From assembly GCA_036500225.1 (NCBI GenBank), contig DASYCJ010000116.1, positions 1 to 32,849 on the forward strand: a DNA stretch of 32,849 nt, written 5' to 3'. Origin of the DNA: DASUBN01 sp036500225. GTDB taxonomy: Bacteria > Pseudomonadota > Gammaproteobacteria > Natronospirales > REEB76. The translations under genes and the position numbers were made by a program. Each line of letters starts with the position of its first letter. Position 1 is the first letter of the stretch. Under the pieces are notes generated by a model. It worked only from the letters and a program-made list of their open reading frames with translations, ran no database searches and was not told where the DNA came from. Of this stretch, positions 1 to 8,170 are shown piece after piece.

Positions 1-140
1 ATGCCCGCCTGATCCACCACCGGCCCTGATAGCGCCGGGATGGGGGGCATGGAGGCGTCGGCCGCGAAGGCAGCTGGCGCCCCAAAGAAGACCGCCGCGC
101 TCAAGAGCGCGGCGGCGAGGTACTTGAAGGGGTCGTGCAT
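1..140 (-). CDS. TPM-domain (YgcG/TPM_phosphatase-like) exported protein, N-terminal part only
   Basis: Reading the minus strand from the ATG at 138-140 gives a classic Sec signal peptide (MHDPFKYLAAALLSAAVFF, then an Ala-rich cleavage region AFA-AD) followed by PPIPALSGPVVDQAG. A 'P.L.G.VVDQAG' opening is how the TPM domain normally begins. Only about 46 codons are inside the window and the gene continues off the left edge. It starts 8 bases after the lemA stop on the same strand, and lemA followed by a TPM-domain gene is a very common bacterial pair, often of membrane-associated function. The family call rests on this short stretch plus the context; no catalytic or C-terminal part is visible. 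Confidence 0.75.
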   Translation of the reverse strand, partial: MHDPFKYLAAALLSAAVFFGAPAAFAADASMPPIPALSGPVVDQAG

Positions 141-148
141 CTCAGGCT

Positions 149-754
149 TTAGAACTGCACTTTTGGTGCGGCTTGAGAAGCCTCATCGGCGCTGAAGTTC
201 TGCATCACCTGCTTATCGCCGTAGAACATGGAGCGGTACCAGCGGCCCGGGATGGTGGTGAGCTCGGTGTTGTAGTCCTGCACTGCCAGGATGTAGTCGC
301 GGCGTGCCACGGCGATGCGGTTCTCGGTGCCTTCCAGCTGCGACTGCAGGGACAGGAAGTTCTCGTTGGCCTTCAGATTGGGGTAATTCTCGGTCACCAC
401 CATGAGGTGCTGCAGAGCGGTGGTGAGCTGGCCCTGGTTCTGCTCGAACTGTTTGAAGGCCTGGGGGTTGGTGAGGATGTTCTGGGGGATCTGCATCTGG
501 CCGACCTTGGCGCGGGCCTCGGTGACCTCGTCCAGCACCTTGTCTTCATGGGCGGCATAGCCTTTCACGGTGGCCACCAAGCTCGGCACCAGGTCTGCCC
601 GGCGCTGGTATTCGTTCTGCACCTCAGCCCAGTTGCCCTTCACCTGCTGGTCCAGACGGGGGATGTTGTTGATGCCGCAGCCCGAGAGGGCGAGCACCAG
701 CCCCAAGAGGGCACCGGACAGGAGGATGCGGGCGGCGGTACGCAGGCTGGCCAT
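149..754 (-). CDS. lemA: LemA family lipoprotein
   Basis: 201 residues, the usual LemA size. The N-terminus MASLRTAARILLSGALLGLV leads into a lipobox LALSGC with Cys26, so a lipoprotein is predicted. The body shows the family hallmarks: NNIPRLDQQVKGNWAEVQNE, 'YQRRADLVPSLVATVKGYA', 'NENFLSLQSQLEGTENRIAV' and 'ARRDYILAVQDYNTELTTIP', a helical-bundle protein. The frame stays open far upstream, but the ATG at 752-754 is the only start that puts the lipoprotein signal at the N-terminus. The TPM-domain gene follows 8 bases after the stop, so the two are probably co-transcribed. On the minus strand a TATGAT element at 795-800 could be the -10 box, but no convincing -35 precedes it. LemA function is not settled in general. 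Confidence 0.93.
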   Translation of the reverse strand: MASLRTAARILLSGALLGLVLALSGCGINNIPRLDQQVKGNWAEVQNEYQRRADLVPSLVATVKGYAAHEDKVLDEVTEARAKVGQMQIPQNILTNPQAFKQFEQNQGQLTTALQHLMVVTENYPNLKANENFLSLQSQLEGTENRIAVARRDYILAVQDYNTELTTIPGRWYRSMFYGDKQVMQNFSADEASQAAPKVQF

Positions 755-904
755 GTGAGATTCCCTATATATATGTAAGAGTCGCAGGCGGCCAATCATA
801 GCGCGGTCCGCCCCGGCGGGACGCGGCCCCTGCCAAGGCTTAATATGTCTGTCCTGTCCGGTTTCAAGACCCCAAGACCCTAAGAAAGAAGTCCTAAGGA
901 ACCC

Positions 905-2410
905 ATGAGCTCCCCGCAACGCCTCGTCGTCCTGGTGCACGGTTGGAGCGTGCGCGACCCCTCCACCTACGGTGCCCTGGCGGGACGCCTGAAACGCGAA
1001 GCCGAACGCGACCCGAAGCTGGGCCTGGACGTGCGCCAGATCTGGCTCTCGGAATACGCAAGCTTCCAGAACGAAGTCACACTGCCGGACATCGCTCGCG
1101 CCTTCCAGGCAGCTCTCGAACACGAACTCGGCGCGGAACTCGCTGCCGGGCGGCGTTTCATCTGCATCACCCATTCCACCGGGGGCCCGGTGATCCGTAC
1201 CTGGCTGCAGGAGCAGTATCTCGCCAAGGGCCTGAGACAGACGCCCATGAGCCATCTCATCATGCTGGCACCCGCCAACTTCGGTTCGGCCCTGGTGCAA
1301 CTGGGCTTGGCCAAGCTCTCGCGTCTGCGCAGCGCCTGGTTCGACGGCGTGGATGTAGGTACCGGCGTGCTGGACTGGCTGGAACTCGGCAGCGCCTCCA
1401 GTCTCAAGATGAACCTGGATTGGTTGGAGCAGGGCTCGGAACTCATCGGCCCGGAGGGAGTGTTCCCCTTCGTGCTCACGGGCCAGTCCCACGATCCCTT
1501 CCTCTACGACTTCGTGAACAGCTACAGCGGTGAGACCGGCTCCGACGGCGCAGTGCGAGTGGCCGCCGCCAACCTGAACTTCGCCCACGTTCGCATAGAG
1601 CAGCAGGCACCGGCGCCGGACCCGAAAGCGAAATTGGGTTTCAGCGCACCGCAGTTGCGGGCAGGGGCCTTCCGGCTGCCGCCAGCGGTACCTTTCGCCA
1701 TCCTGCCCGGTCTCTGCCATTCCGATATGCGCATGGGCATCATGCGCAGCGTGCCAGCGGACGATACGCCGCACCCGACCGTGAGCGCCATCTTGGACGC
1801 ACTGCGCGTCGACGATCGGCAGCAGTATGCCCAGGTCTTCGATCGCTTCGCCGCCTTGACCGCCGAGACCCAGAGTCGCGAACAGGTGGAAGACCGGCAG
1901 CCCATCACCGGCTTCGATCACAAGGAACTCCACGATCCCTGCGCCATGCTGGTATTCCGGGTGCGGGATGACCATGGCAATCCCATCCGCGACTTCGACG
2001 TGATCCTGACCGGCGGTGAGGACAATCCCAATCGCCTACCGCCGGATTTCTTCATCGACCGGCAACGCAACCACCTGGATCCAGGTTGCGTGGTGTATTA
2101 CATCAACGCCGCGCGCATGCTCGGCGCACCGGCAGTCACGCGCGATGGTAAGGAAGTACGTGCCGCGCTGCCCCCTTGCGAGGCCCTGGGCTTGCTGGTG
2201 ATCCCCTTCCCTCAGGACGGCTTCGTGCACTACCAACCGGCGAAGCTGCGGGCCGAGGCTGGGCATCTCGTGAACCTGGTACGGCCCAACGAGACCACGG
2301 TGATCGACATCGTGCTCAAGCGCATCGTGCGCGAGGGCGTGTACCGCCTCACCCGGGAGCCGGCCGCGGAAGATTTCACCAAGCAGCCCCCGGGCTTGCC
2401 CGTCGCCTGA
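905..2410 (+). CDS. alpha/beta-hydrolase fold esterase/lipase-like protein with C-terminal extension
   Basis: 501 residues. The first beta strand and oxyanion region read RLVVLVHGWSVRDPSTYGAL, and the nucleophile elbow is ICITHSTGGP with Ser91 as the likely catalytic serine (a G/T-H-S-x-G-G variant of the lipase box). This is the pattern of phospholipase/triacylglycerol-lipase-like hydrolases. I could not place the acid and His with certainty; 'GLCHSDMRMGIM' (about residue 270) is a candidate for the His. From about residue 345 a separate segment begins (PCAMLVFRVRDDHGNPIRDF) that looks like a beta-sandwich accessory domain. There is no signal peptide, so it is probably cytosolic. An AAGGA sits just before the ATG. 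The S9 peptidase gene follows after 33 bases on the same strand. The substrate is unknown. Confidence 0.8.
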   Translation: MSSPQRLVVLVHGWSVRDPSTYGALAGRLKREAERDPKLGLDVRQIWLSEYASFQNEVTLPDIARAFQAALEHELGAELAAGRRFICITHSTGGPVIRTWLQEQYLAKGLRQTPMSHLIMLAPANFGSALVQLGLAKLSRLRSAWFDGVDVGTGVLDWLELGSASSLKMNLDWLEQGSELIGPEGVFPFVLTGQSHDPFLYDFVNSYSGETGSDGAVRVAAANLNFAHVRIEQQAPAPDPKAKLGFSAPQLRAGAFRLPPAVPFAILPGLCHSDMRMGIMRSVPADDTPHPTVSAILDALRVDDRQQYAQVFDRFAALTAETQSREQVEDRQPITGFDHKELHDPCAMLVFRVRDDHGNPIRDFDVILTGGEDNPNRLPPDFFIDRQRNHLDPGCVVYYINAARMLGAPAVTRDGKEVRAALPPCEALGLLVIPFPQDGFVHYQPAKLRAEAGHLVNLVRPNETTVIDIVLKRIVREGVYRLTREPAAEDFTKQPPGLPVA

Positions 2411-2443
2411 CTCCTCTTACTCTCTAAACCCTTGGAGACGACC

Positions 2444-4432
2444 ATGCGTCATCTGCTGTGTGCTGTCATCGCTCTCGCCTGTGCCGCACCCCTGCAGGCG
2501 CGTCCGCTGCAACCCCAGGACTTCGCCGCGCTCCATGACGTGGCCGCGCCGCAACTCTCGGCGGACGGCCAATGGGTGGCGTACACGGTGCGTACAGTCG
2601 ACCTAGAGAAGGACAAGCGCGCCACCAATCTCTGGCTGGCGAAGTGGGATGGCTCGGTGAATCGCGCTCTCACTTTCGGCGACAAGAGCCAGTTCCTGCC
2701 GCGCTTCAGCCCGGACGGCAAGCAGCTGGCCTTCCTCTCCGGTCGCGGCGACGATGAGAAGGGCGATCAGTTGTGGATCATGGACCTGGCCGGCGGCGAA
2801 GCCCGCCAAGTGACATCCGTCAAGGGCGAAGTGGAGGACTACGCCTGGGCCCCGGACGGCAAGCACATGGTGCTGCAGGTGCACGACGCGGATCCGGCGG
2901 ATGAAGAGAAAGACAAGGACAAGGCACCGCCCCCGATCGTCATCACCCGCTTCCAGTTCAAGCAAGATGAGGTGGGCTATCTGACCACCCTGCGTAGCCA
3001 TCTGTATCTGCTGGACCTCGCCGGCGGCGAGCCGAAGCAGCTCACTTCAGGCGATCATGACGAATACCTACCGAGCTTCTCGCCGGACGGCAAGTCCATC
3101 GCCTTCGTCACCAAACGCGGTGCCGACCCGGATCGTAGTGACGACTGGGACATCTATGTGATCGCCGCCGAAGCCGGCGCCCATGAGCGCCAGCTCACCC
3201 ATACGCCGGAAGCGGACGGCAATCCGGACTGGGAGTCCTATCCCGCCTGGAGTCCGGACGGCAAGCAGATCGCCTACCTGCACGGCGGGCCCATCAAGAA
3301 GATCGAATACGCGACCGACTCCCTGGTAATCATCTCCGCCGCGGGCGGCGAGCCCAAAGCGCTGACCACGTCCCTGGACCGAAACCTGTATTCGCCGTGT
3401 TGGACGCAGGATGGCAAGGGCATCCTGGTGCGGCTGGAGCAGGACCGGCACGTGGTAGTGGCGAAGGTCGACGCTGCCAACGGCGCGGTGAAGGAACTCA
3501 CGCCCATGGAAGGTACGGTGGACCAGTTCAGCGCCGCTGCGGGACATGTGGCCCTGCTTTGGACCTCACCCTCCACGCCCGCCGAAGTGATGGCCTGGGA
3601 CAACGGCAAGCGCCGCGAGCTCTCCAAGCAGAACGACGTCTTCATGAAAGGCATCAACGTGGCCAAGGTGGAGGAGTTCAGCGCCAAGAACCCGGACGGC
3701 ACCGAGGTACACGGGTTCCTCACTTATCCCGTGGGCTACGTGAAGGGCAGGAGTTATCCGACCCTCTCCTTCAACCACGGCGGACCCCAGTCCGAGAGCG
3801 ATGCCCGTTTCGACTTCAATCACCAACTGTTCGCCGCCAACGGCTACGCGGTGGTAGCCACCAACTACCGGGGTTCCACCGGTCGCGGCACCGATTACGC
3901 CATGGGCATCTATGCGAGCTGGGGTGGCAAGGACGTGGAGGACGTGCACGCCGCCATGGACTCAATGGTGGCCCGCGGCATCGCCGACAAGGACCGCCTG
4001 GGCGTGGGCGGCTGGAGCTACGGCGGCATGCTCACCAACTACCTCATCGCCAGCGACACGCGCTTCAAGGTGGCGGTGAGCGGCGCGTCCATCTCGGACA
4101 TCCTGGCGGGTTTCGGCACCGACCAATACATCCGTGACTACGAGAACGAGCTGGGCCTGCCCTGGGAGCATCTCGACACCTGGATGAAGGTATCCTATCC
4201 CTTCTATCACGCCGACAGGATCAAGACGCCGACCCTGTTCATGGGCGGCACCAAGGACTTCAACGTGACCCTGCTGAACCAGGAGCAGATGTATCAGGCC
4301 TTGCAGGCGCTACAGGTGCCGACGGAACTGGTGATCTATCCCAACCAGTTCCACGGTTTCACAAGACCAAGCTATATCCTCGACCGCTATCAGCGTTGGT
4401 TAGCTTGGTACGCTAAATGGCTGAAGGCGTGA
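2444..4432 (+). CDS. secreted S9 family peptidase (prolyl oligopeptidase / acylaminoacyl-peptidase type)
   Basis: 662 residues from the ATG at 2444. GGAG at 2434-2437 is its ribosome-binding site, so an upstream in-frame TTG at 2432 is unlikely. A Sec signal (MRHLLCAVIALACAAPLQA) precedes a long PD40/WD40-like propeller with repeated 'FSPDGK' motifs (e.g. PRFSPDGKQLAFLS, PSFSPDGKSIAFVT, PAWSPDGKQIAYLH). The C-terminal alpha/beta-hydrolase domain carries the triad: Ser525 in GGWSYGG, Asp605 in GGTKDFNV and His637 in NQFHGF, in the normal S9 order. It should act as a periplasmic oligopeptidase. Its 3' end overlaps the convergent DUF2062 gene by 20 bases (4413-4432). It may be co-transcribed with the hydrolase upstream. 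Confidence 0.93.
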   Translation: MRHLLCAVIALACAAPLQARPLQPQDFAALHDVAAPQLSADGQWVAYTVRTVDLEKDKRATNLWLAKWDGSVNRALTFGDKSQFLPRFSPDGKQLAFLSGRGDDEKGDQLWIMDLAGGEARQVTSVKGEVEDYAWAPDGKHMVLQVHDADPADEEKDKDKAPPPIVITRFQFKQDEVGYLTTLRSHLYLLDLAGGEPKQLTSGDHDEYLPSFSPDGKSIAFVTKRGADPDRSDDWDIYVIAAEAGAHERQLTHTPEADGNPDWESYPAWSPDGKQIAYLHGGPIKKIEYATDSLVIISAAGGEPKALTTSLDRNLYSPCWTQDGKGILVRLEQDRHVVVAKVDAANGAVKELTPMEGTVDQFSAAAGHVALLWTSPSTPAEVMAWDNGKRRELSKQNDVFMKGINVAKVEEFSAKNPDGTEVHGFLTYPVGYVKGRSYPTLSFNHGGPQSESDARFDFNHQLFAANGYAVVATNYRGSTGRGTDYAMGIYASWGGKDVEDVHAAMDSMVARGIADKDRLGVGGWSYGGMLTNYLIASDTRFKVAVSGASISDILAGFGTDQYIRDYENELGLPWEHLDTWMKVSYPFYHADRIKTPTLFMGGTKDFNVTLLNQEQMYQALQALQVPTELVIYPNQFHGFTRPSYILDRYQRWLAWYAKWLKA

Positions 4433-4913
4433 TGTGCTTGCGTAGGGCACGCTGGGCGGGGAAATAGACCGCCGCATATATGACGGGTCCGGCGATGGCT
4501 GAGAACAACAGCCACGCCACGGCCCCGTGCCAGGTGTAGCTCCACAAGGCCACGATGCTGCCCCAGAAGTCCGCCTTCACCATGGTCACGATCTGGCTCA
4601 CGGATAGGGGCAGCGGCGGCTGACGGAACAGCCACTGCCCTGCCTGCACGAAGGGGATGAGCAGCAGCAGCTGCAAGGGATAGACCAGGTTGTTGGCGAT
4701 CTGGATCAAGACCAGGTTCAGGCGCAGGGCCAGGGCCGCCACGGTGCAAGACACGATGGTGGTGCCGAGCACGGGCGCGATGCCGAGCAAGGCGCCGAGG
4801 GATGCTGCCAGCGCGATCTTGTGGGGCGTGATGCCCTGTTTCAACAGCTCTACGACATGACGCGTGAGCTTATTGTCCTTGAGACTCAAGCGCGTCTTTG
4901 CAGCAGGTTCCAC
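4413..4913 (-). CDS. DUF2062 domain membrane protein
   Basis: About 166 residues from a GTG at 4911-4913. The motif LTRHVVELLKQGITPHKIAL followed by 'ASLGALLGIAPVLGTTI' is the typical DUF2062 opening. Hydrophobic segments follow (VSCTVAALALRLNLVLIQIA, QLLLLIPFVQAGQWLF, VALWSYTWHGAVAWLLFSAI), so it is an inner-membrane protein. Start choice: an AGGAG at 4919-4923 on the minus strand lies 5 bases before the GTG. A TTG at 4887-4889 overlapping the TGA of the upstream gene (TTGA) is an alternative that would still keep the whole domain. A longer frame open to 5003 has no family support. It overlaps the upstream DUF1475 gene, which suggests translational coupling. The biochemical function of DUF2062 is unknown. 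Confidence 0.85.
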   Translation of the reverse strand: MEPAAKTRLSLKDNKLTRHVVELLKQGITPHKIALAASLGALLGIAPVLGTTIVSCTVAALALRLNLVLIQIANNLVYPLQLLLLIPFVQAGQWLFRQPPLPLSVSQIVTMVKADFWGSIVALWSYTWHGAVAWLLFSAIAGPVIYAAVYFPAQRALRKHITPSAI

Positions 4914-5218
4914 ACCGGCTCCTCGGGTTTTAGCTTGAAGAGTTCTTTCAGCACGTACGCCGCCATGGCCATGTTCCCCAATCCCATCACCAGCAGGAAC
5001 CACAGGCCCTTGACCCAGGCCGCCCGCTCTTTATAGGCCACCCACACCCAGAAGGTAAGGAAGCCGCAGTAGGCATCGTACAGGGTCGCCACCGCCCACG
5101 GATTCGCGCTGAACAACGGTAACGAGGCCAGGAGGTTCATGGCCAACATGGCCCTCACGTTGATCCAGACCATCACCACCAAGATGGCGCCGAATAAAAT
5201 TTTGAGAAACACCTTCAT
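4886..5218 (-). CDS. DUF1475-like small membrane protein
   Basis: About 110 residues from the ATG at 5216-5218. An AGGG lies 6-9 bases upstream and favours it over the ATG at 5228-5230, which would add four residues (MRVE) and has no ribosome-binding site. The motifs 'SANPWAVATLYDAYCGFLTF', 'WVWVAYKERAAWVKGLWFL' and 'LGNMAMAAYVLKELFKL' match what I know of DUF1475 (NPW..AT..DAY.GF..F and YKE..LWF..LGN). Three hydrophobic segments are visible. The gene precedes and overlaps the DUF2062 gene, so the two form a small minus-strand operon of membrane proteins. Function is unknown. Confidence 0.8.
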   Translation of the reverse strand: MKVFLKILFGAILVVMVWINVRAMLAMNLLASLPLFSANPWAVATLYDAYCGFLTFWVWVAYKERAAWVKGLWFLLVMGLGNMAMAAYVLKELFKLKPEEPVWNLLQRRA

Positions 5219-5329
5219 TTCGACCCTCATGGATGAGTTGTATCCGCAGCGAGATACGCTCTTCTAGTCGCCGCAGATTCATGAAGAGAAGCTCATTTTC
5301 TCCGAATTCAATTCGTCACGTATTCTGTC

Positions 5330-5352
5330 AAAAACCCCTGGGAAAACAGGGG
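5330..5352 (-). terminator. Rho-independent terminator-like hairpin, minus-strand orientation
   Basis: A 6-bp stem (5335-5340 with 5347-5352, CCCCTG/CAGGGG) closes a 6-base loop. Read on the minus strand it is followed directly by TTTTT (5330-5334). No recognised minus-strand gene lies to its right before the S53 gene, so it would stop antisense transcription or insulate the DUF1475 operon. A TTGACA (minus strand, 5326-5331) immediately follows and could be the -35 box for that operon, but no clear -10 box lies at the right distance. Confidence 0.45.
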
Positions 5353-5381
5353 CCTTTGTCTATAGTCATCCAGGCCGAATT

Positions 5382-5529
5382 TTCCCAGGATGGGAATCCC
5401 GGCAGCCGTCTGGAGGTCCAGGGACTGGACCGATGGCTTTAAGACGTGGCTCCGCTCGTACACCGGCGTGTCCTCAAGGATGCATCGGCGACAGGGGTCT
5501 GTGCGTCCATCTCGGACTCACCCCCGGTG
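5382..5529 (+). promoter_or_regulatory. structured 5' leader of the S53 protease gene with GGA-containing hairpin loops
   Basis: This occupies most of the gene-free stretch 5219-5628. Three GGA motifs occur in or near hairpin loops. 5382-5396 is TTCCCA-GGA-TGGGAA. 5415-5431 is GGTCCA-GGGAC-TGGACC. CAAGGATG at 5475-5482 lies inside a domain closed by CACCGG (5461-5466) pairing with CCGGTG (5524-5529). A further two-part stem (5495-5508 with 5514-5523) lies in the same domain. CAGGGA/CAAGGATG resemble the CsrA/RsmA binding consensus (ACARGGAUG). The remaining bases 5530-5628 contain the small stem CCCG/CGGG but no Shine-Dalgarno better than a run of G about 13 bases before the ATG. I recognise no named riboswitch here. 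The regulatory role is inferred. Confidence 0.4.
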
Positions 5530-5628
5530 GAGCTTATTTAGAAGCACGCCGACGCATCATCCGCCACCCGCGGGAAACGGGAGGCGAAGGTTGCGCTGGC
5601 ATCACCAACTCGGGGGCTTAGATTCCTT

Positions 5629-8136
5629 ATGAAGAACTCATTGCTGAAAGCTGCCGTCGGCCTGGCCTTGTTCGGCCTGGCCGGTGCGGCGTTAGCTCAA
5701 CCCGGTGCTGCGTTCGCCACGCTGCATCCGGCCACCTCATTGCGCGGCAACGACATGCCGACCGGCGCACTCGAAGCCACGCAGCCGATCCATGTGGTGA
5801 TCACACTCAAGCTGCGCAACGAAGCGCAGCTGGACAAGTTCCTGGCGGATCCGCACCACGCAGTGCTGTCGCCCGAACAGTTCACAGAGCGTTACTCGCC
5901 CACCCAGGCGCAGGCCAAGGTGGTGGCAAACTTCCTGAGCCGTTCCGGCTTCAAGAATGTGGAGATCTCCTCCAACCGCCTGCTGGTCTCGGCCGATGGC
6001 CGTGCTGACCTGGCGCAGGACGCGTTCCAGACCAAGCTGATCCATGTGTTGACCCACGACGGACGTGAAGCTTTCGCCAACTCCAGCGAAGTGCGTGTGC
6101 CCGTCTCCATGCAGGGCACGGTGCAAGCGGTGCTCGGTCTGCAGACCGTGCATCAGGGCCACACCTTCGCCAAGTTCGCGCAGGTCCCGGGCGGTCACGT
6201 CGACGCCACCACCGGCACGGCTAGCGGCCATAACCCGACCAACTTCGCCTCGATCTACGGCGACAGCAGCCTGGCGACAGCCTCGTCGGTCCCGGTCGGC
6301 ATCGTGACCGAAGGCAAGCTGACCAACATCCTGAGTGACCTGAGCAAGTTCACCACGCAGAACGGCCTGCCCGCGGTCACGACCCAGACGGTCAACACCA
6401 ACGGCACCAGCACCGACACCAGCGGTGACGGTGAATGGGACCTGGACAGCCAGGACATCGAAGGCATCTCCGGCGGCGTGCAGAAGATCATCTTCTACAA
6501 CATCCCGTCTCTGTCCGATGCCAACATGACCGCGGACTTCAACGCGATCGTGACCGCCAACGCGGTGAAGGTCATCAACGTGTCCATCGGCGAATGCGAG
6601 TCCGATGCCCAGAGCGACGGTTCCGCCGCTTCCGATGACACGATCTTCAAGCAGGCTGATGCCCAGGGCCAGACCTTCTCCATCTCCACGGGTGACTCCG
6701 GCGCCGACGAGTGCGGCACCGGCGGCGTGACCCCGAGCTGGCCGGCCACCTCCCAGTACGTGATCGCGGCGGGCGGCACCGAGCTGTTCACAAGCGGCAC
6801 CACCACCTGGGCGAGTGAGACAGTGTGGAACGAGCTCAGCAAGGGCGAAGGCGCCACGGGCGGCAGCCCCAGCACCTTCGAGCCGATGCCGAGCTGGCAG
6901 TCTGGCGTGGGCCAGAACGCCGGTCACACCAAGCGCGGCGTGCCCGACATCGCCTTCGACGGCGATCCGGAGTCCGGCGCCCTCGTGATCGTGGATGGCG
7001 CAGCCAACCAGCAGATCGGTGGCACCAGTCTCTCCTCGCCGCTGTTCGTCGGCACCTGGGCCCGCGTCCTGCAGGCCAAGGGTCAGACCCTGGGCTTCGC
7101 CGCTCCGCTGATCTATGCGGATGCTGCAGCCCATGCTTCCACGGACTTCCATGACGTGACCTCGGGCAACAACAGCGGTGAGACCGCCGCCGCCGGTTGG
7201 GACTACACCACCGGTTTCGGCAGCATCATCGGTAGCTCGTTCGTCGCCAACGTCGGCGGCGGCGCCGGCGGCACGGCACCGGTGGCGAGCAACGGTTCGG
7301 TGAGCACCAACGAGAACAGCGCGGTGAGCGGTAGCTTGTCGGCCACTGGCACGGGCGATACCTTCGCCATCGTGGCGAATCCGGCACACGGCTCGGTGAC
7401 CATCACCAACTCCGCGACCGGTGCCTTCACCTACACGCCGGCCAGCGGCTTCTCCGGCAGCGACTCGTTCACCTTCCACGCCACCAACAGCAGCGGGACT
7501 TCCAATACCGCCACTGAGAGCGTCACGGTGAACAGCACTGCGGTGAACCCGCCCACCGCCAGCAACGGTTCGGTGACCACGGCTGAGAACGCCGCAGTCA
7601 ACGGCACGCTGTCGGCCACGGGTACTGGCACCCTGACGTTCGCCGTAGTGGCGGCCCCGGCTCATGGCACGGTGAGCATCACCAACGCCTCGACCGGCGC
7701 CTTCACCTACACGCCGACCACGGGCTTCGCTGGTAGCGACTCGTTCACCTTCGACGCCAATAACGCCGGTGGTAACTCCAACGTCGCGACCGAGAGCGTC
7801 ACCGTGACGGCACCGTCCGGCGGTTGCGCGGCTGGTTACACCTCGTTCACCGGGAACATCACCCAGGGCAACGACGTGTTCGAGCCGAACAACACCTACT
7901 ACCAGACCACGGTGACCGGGACCCAGTCCGGCATCCTGAGTGGCCCGGCCGGTAAGGACTATGACCTGTACCTGTACAAGTGGAATGGTTCGTCCTGGCG
8001 CGTGGTGAAGAGTTCCACCGGCACCACCGACAACGAGACCATCAACTACAGCGGCACTGCTGGCTTCTATGAGTGGGACATCTTCGCCTACTCCGGCAGC
8101 GGCAGCTTCCAGTTCTGCATGAAGCATCCGAACTAA
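5629..8136 (+). CDS. secreted S53 sedolisin-family serine-carboxyl peptidase with Ig-like repeats and PPC-like C-terminus
   Basis: 835 residues. The Sec signal is 1-23 (MKNSLLKAAVGLALFGLAGA, then ALA). Residues ~45-185 form a pro-kumamolisin activation domain (PIHVVITLKLRNEAQLDKFL, 'LSPEQFTERYSPTQAQ', 'VPVSMQGTVQAVLGLQ'). The catalytic domain ~195-545 has the sedolisin set: Glu269 and Asp273 in GEWDLD (E-x3-D), oxyanion Asp356 in STGDSGADEC and nucleophile Ser467 in GGTSLSSP. DVTSGNN with 'GWDYTTGFGS' forms the Ca-site region. Two roughly 90-residue cadherin/Ig-like repeats follow (550-640 and 640-730; ASNGSV, 'AHGSVTI', GAFTYTP). The end (~740-835, FEPNNTYYQ) resembles a pre-peptidase C-terminal (PPC) domain. 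It is an acid-active secreted endopeptidase by family. The repeats and tail probably aid secretion or substrate binding. A terminator follows 35 bases after the stop. Confidence 0.95.
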   Translation: MKNSLLKAAVGLALFGLAGAALAQPGAAFATLHPATSLRGNDMPTGALEATQPIHVVITLKLRNEAQLDKFLADPHHAVLSPEQFTERYSPTQAQAKVVANFLSRSGFKNVEISSNRLLVSADGRADLAQDAFQTKLIHVLTHDGREAFANSSEVRVPVSMQGTVQAVLGLQTVHQGHTFAKFAQVPGGHVDATTGTASGHNPTNFASIYGDSSLATASSVPVGIVTEGKLTNILSDLSKFTTQNGLPAVTTQTVNTNGTSTDTSGDGEWDLDSQDIEGISGGVQKIIFYNIPSLSDANMTADFNAIVTANAVKVINVSIGECESDAQSDGSAASDDTIFKQADAQGQTFSISTGDSGADECGTGGVTPSWPATSQYVIAAGGTELFTSGTTTWASETVWNELSKGEGATGGSPSTFEPMPSWQSGVGQNAGHTKRGVPDIAFDGDPESGALVIVDGAANQQIGGTSLSSPLFVGTWARVLQAKGQTLGFAAPLIYADAAAHASTDFHDVTSGNNSGETAAAGWDYTTGFGSIIGSSFVANVGGGAGGTAPVASNGSVSTNENSAVSGSLSATGTGDTFAIVANPAHGSVTITNSATGAFTYTPASGFSGSDSFTFHATNSSGTSNTATESVTVNSTAVNPPTASNGSVTTAENAAVNGTLSATGTGTLTFAVVAAPAHGTVSITNASTGAFTYTPTTGFAGSDSFTFDANNAGGNSNVATESVTVTAPSGGCAAGYTSFTGNITQGNDVFEPNNTYYQTTVTGTQSGILSGPAGKDYDLYLYKWNGSSWRVVKSSTGTTDNETINYSGTAGFYEWDIFAYSGSGSFQFCMKHPN

Positions 8137-8170
8137 CCGACTAGTAACCACCTAGGATCGTCTTGATCCA

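Noticed and set aside
755..1975. Long minus-strand open frame continuing upstream of lemA, opposite the alpha/beta hydrolase
   Set aside because: It is antisense to a gene with clear catalytic motifs, has no domain of its own, and would bury the LemA lipoprotein signal in the middle of a protein.
4914..5003. Longer start for the DUF2062 gene
   Set aside because: The added residues overlap DUF1475 in another frame and have no family match; AGGAG plus GTG at 4913 is a better start.
5382..5628. A named riboswitch (c-di-GMP, cobalamin, glycine, SAM, TPP) upstream of the protease
   Set aside because: Folding is evident, but I could not match the conserved core sequence of any of these classes.
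5390..5632. Two small plus-strand open frames (60-80 residues) in the protease leader
   Set aside because: No ribosome-binding site, Arg/Pro/Gly-rich composition typical of chance frames, and the DNA is better explained by stem-loops.
7280..7800. DNA direct repeats inside the protease gene as a mobile or CRISPR-like repeat
   Set aside because: They encode two copies of one protein domain in frame; there is no spacer regularity and the similarity is explained by domain duplication.
5737..8151. 804-residue open frame antisense to the S53 protease
   Set aside because: The sense strand encodes a complete protease with catalytic residues. Long antisense frames are expected from GC-rich codon usage, and the translated sequence is low-complexity with no recognisable domain.
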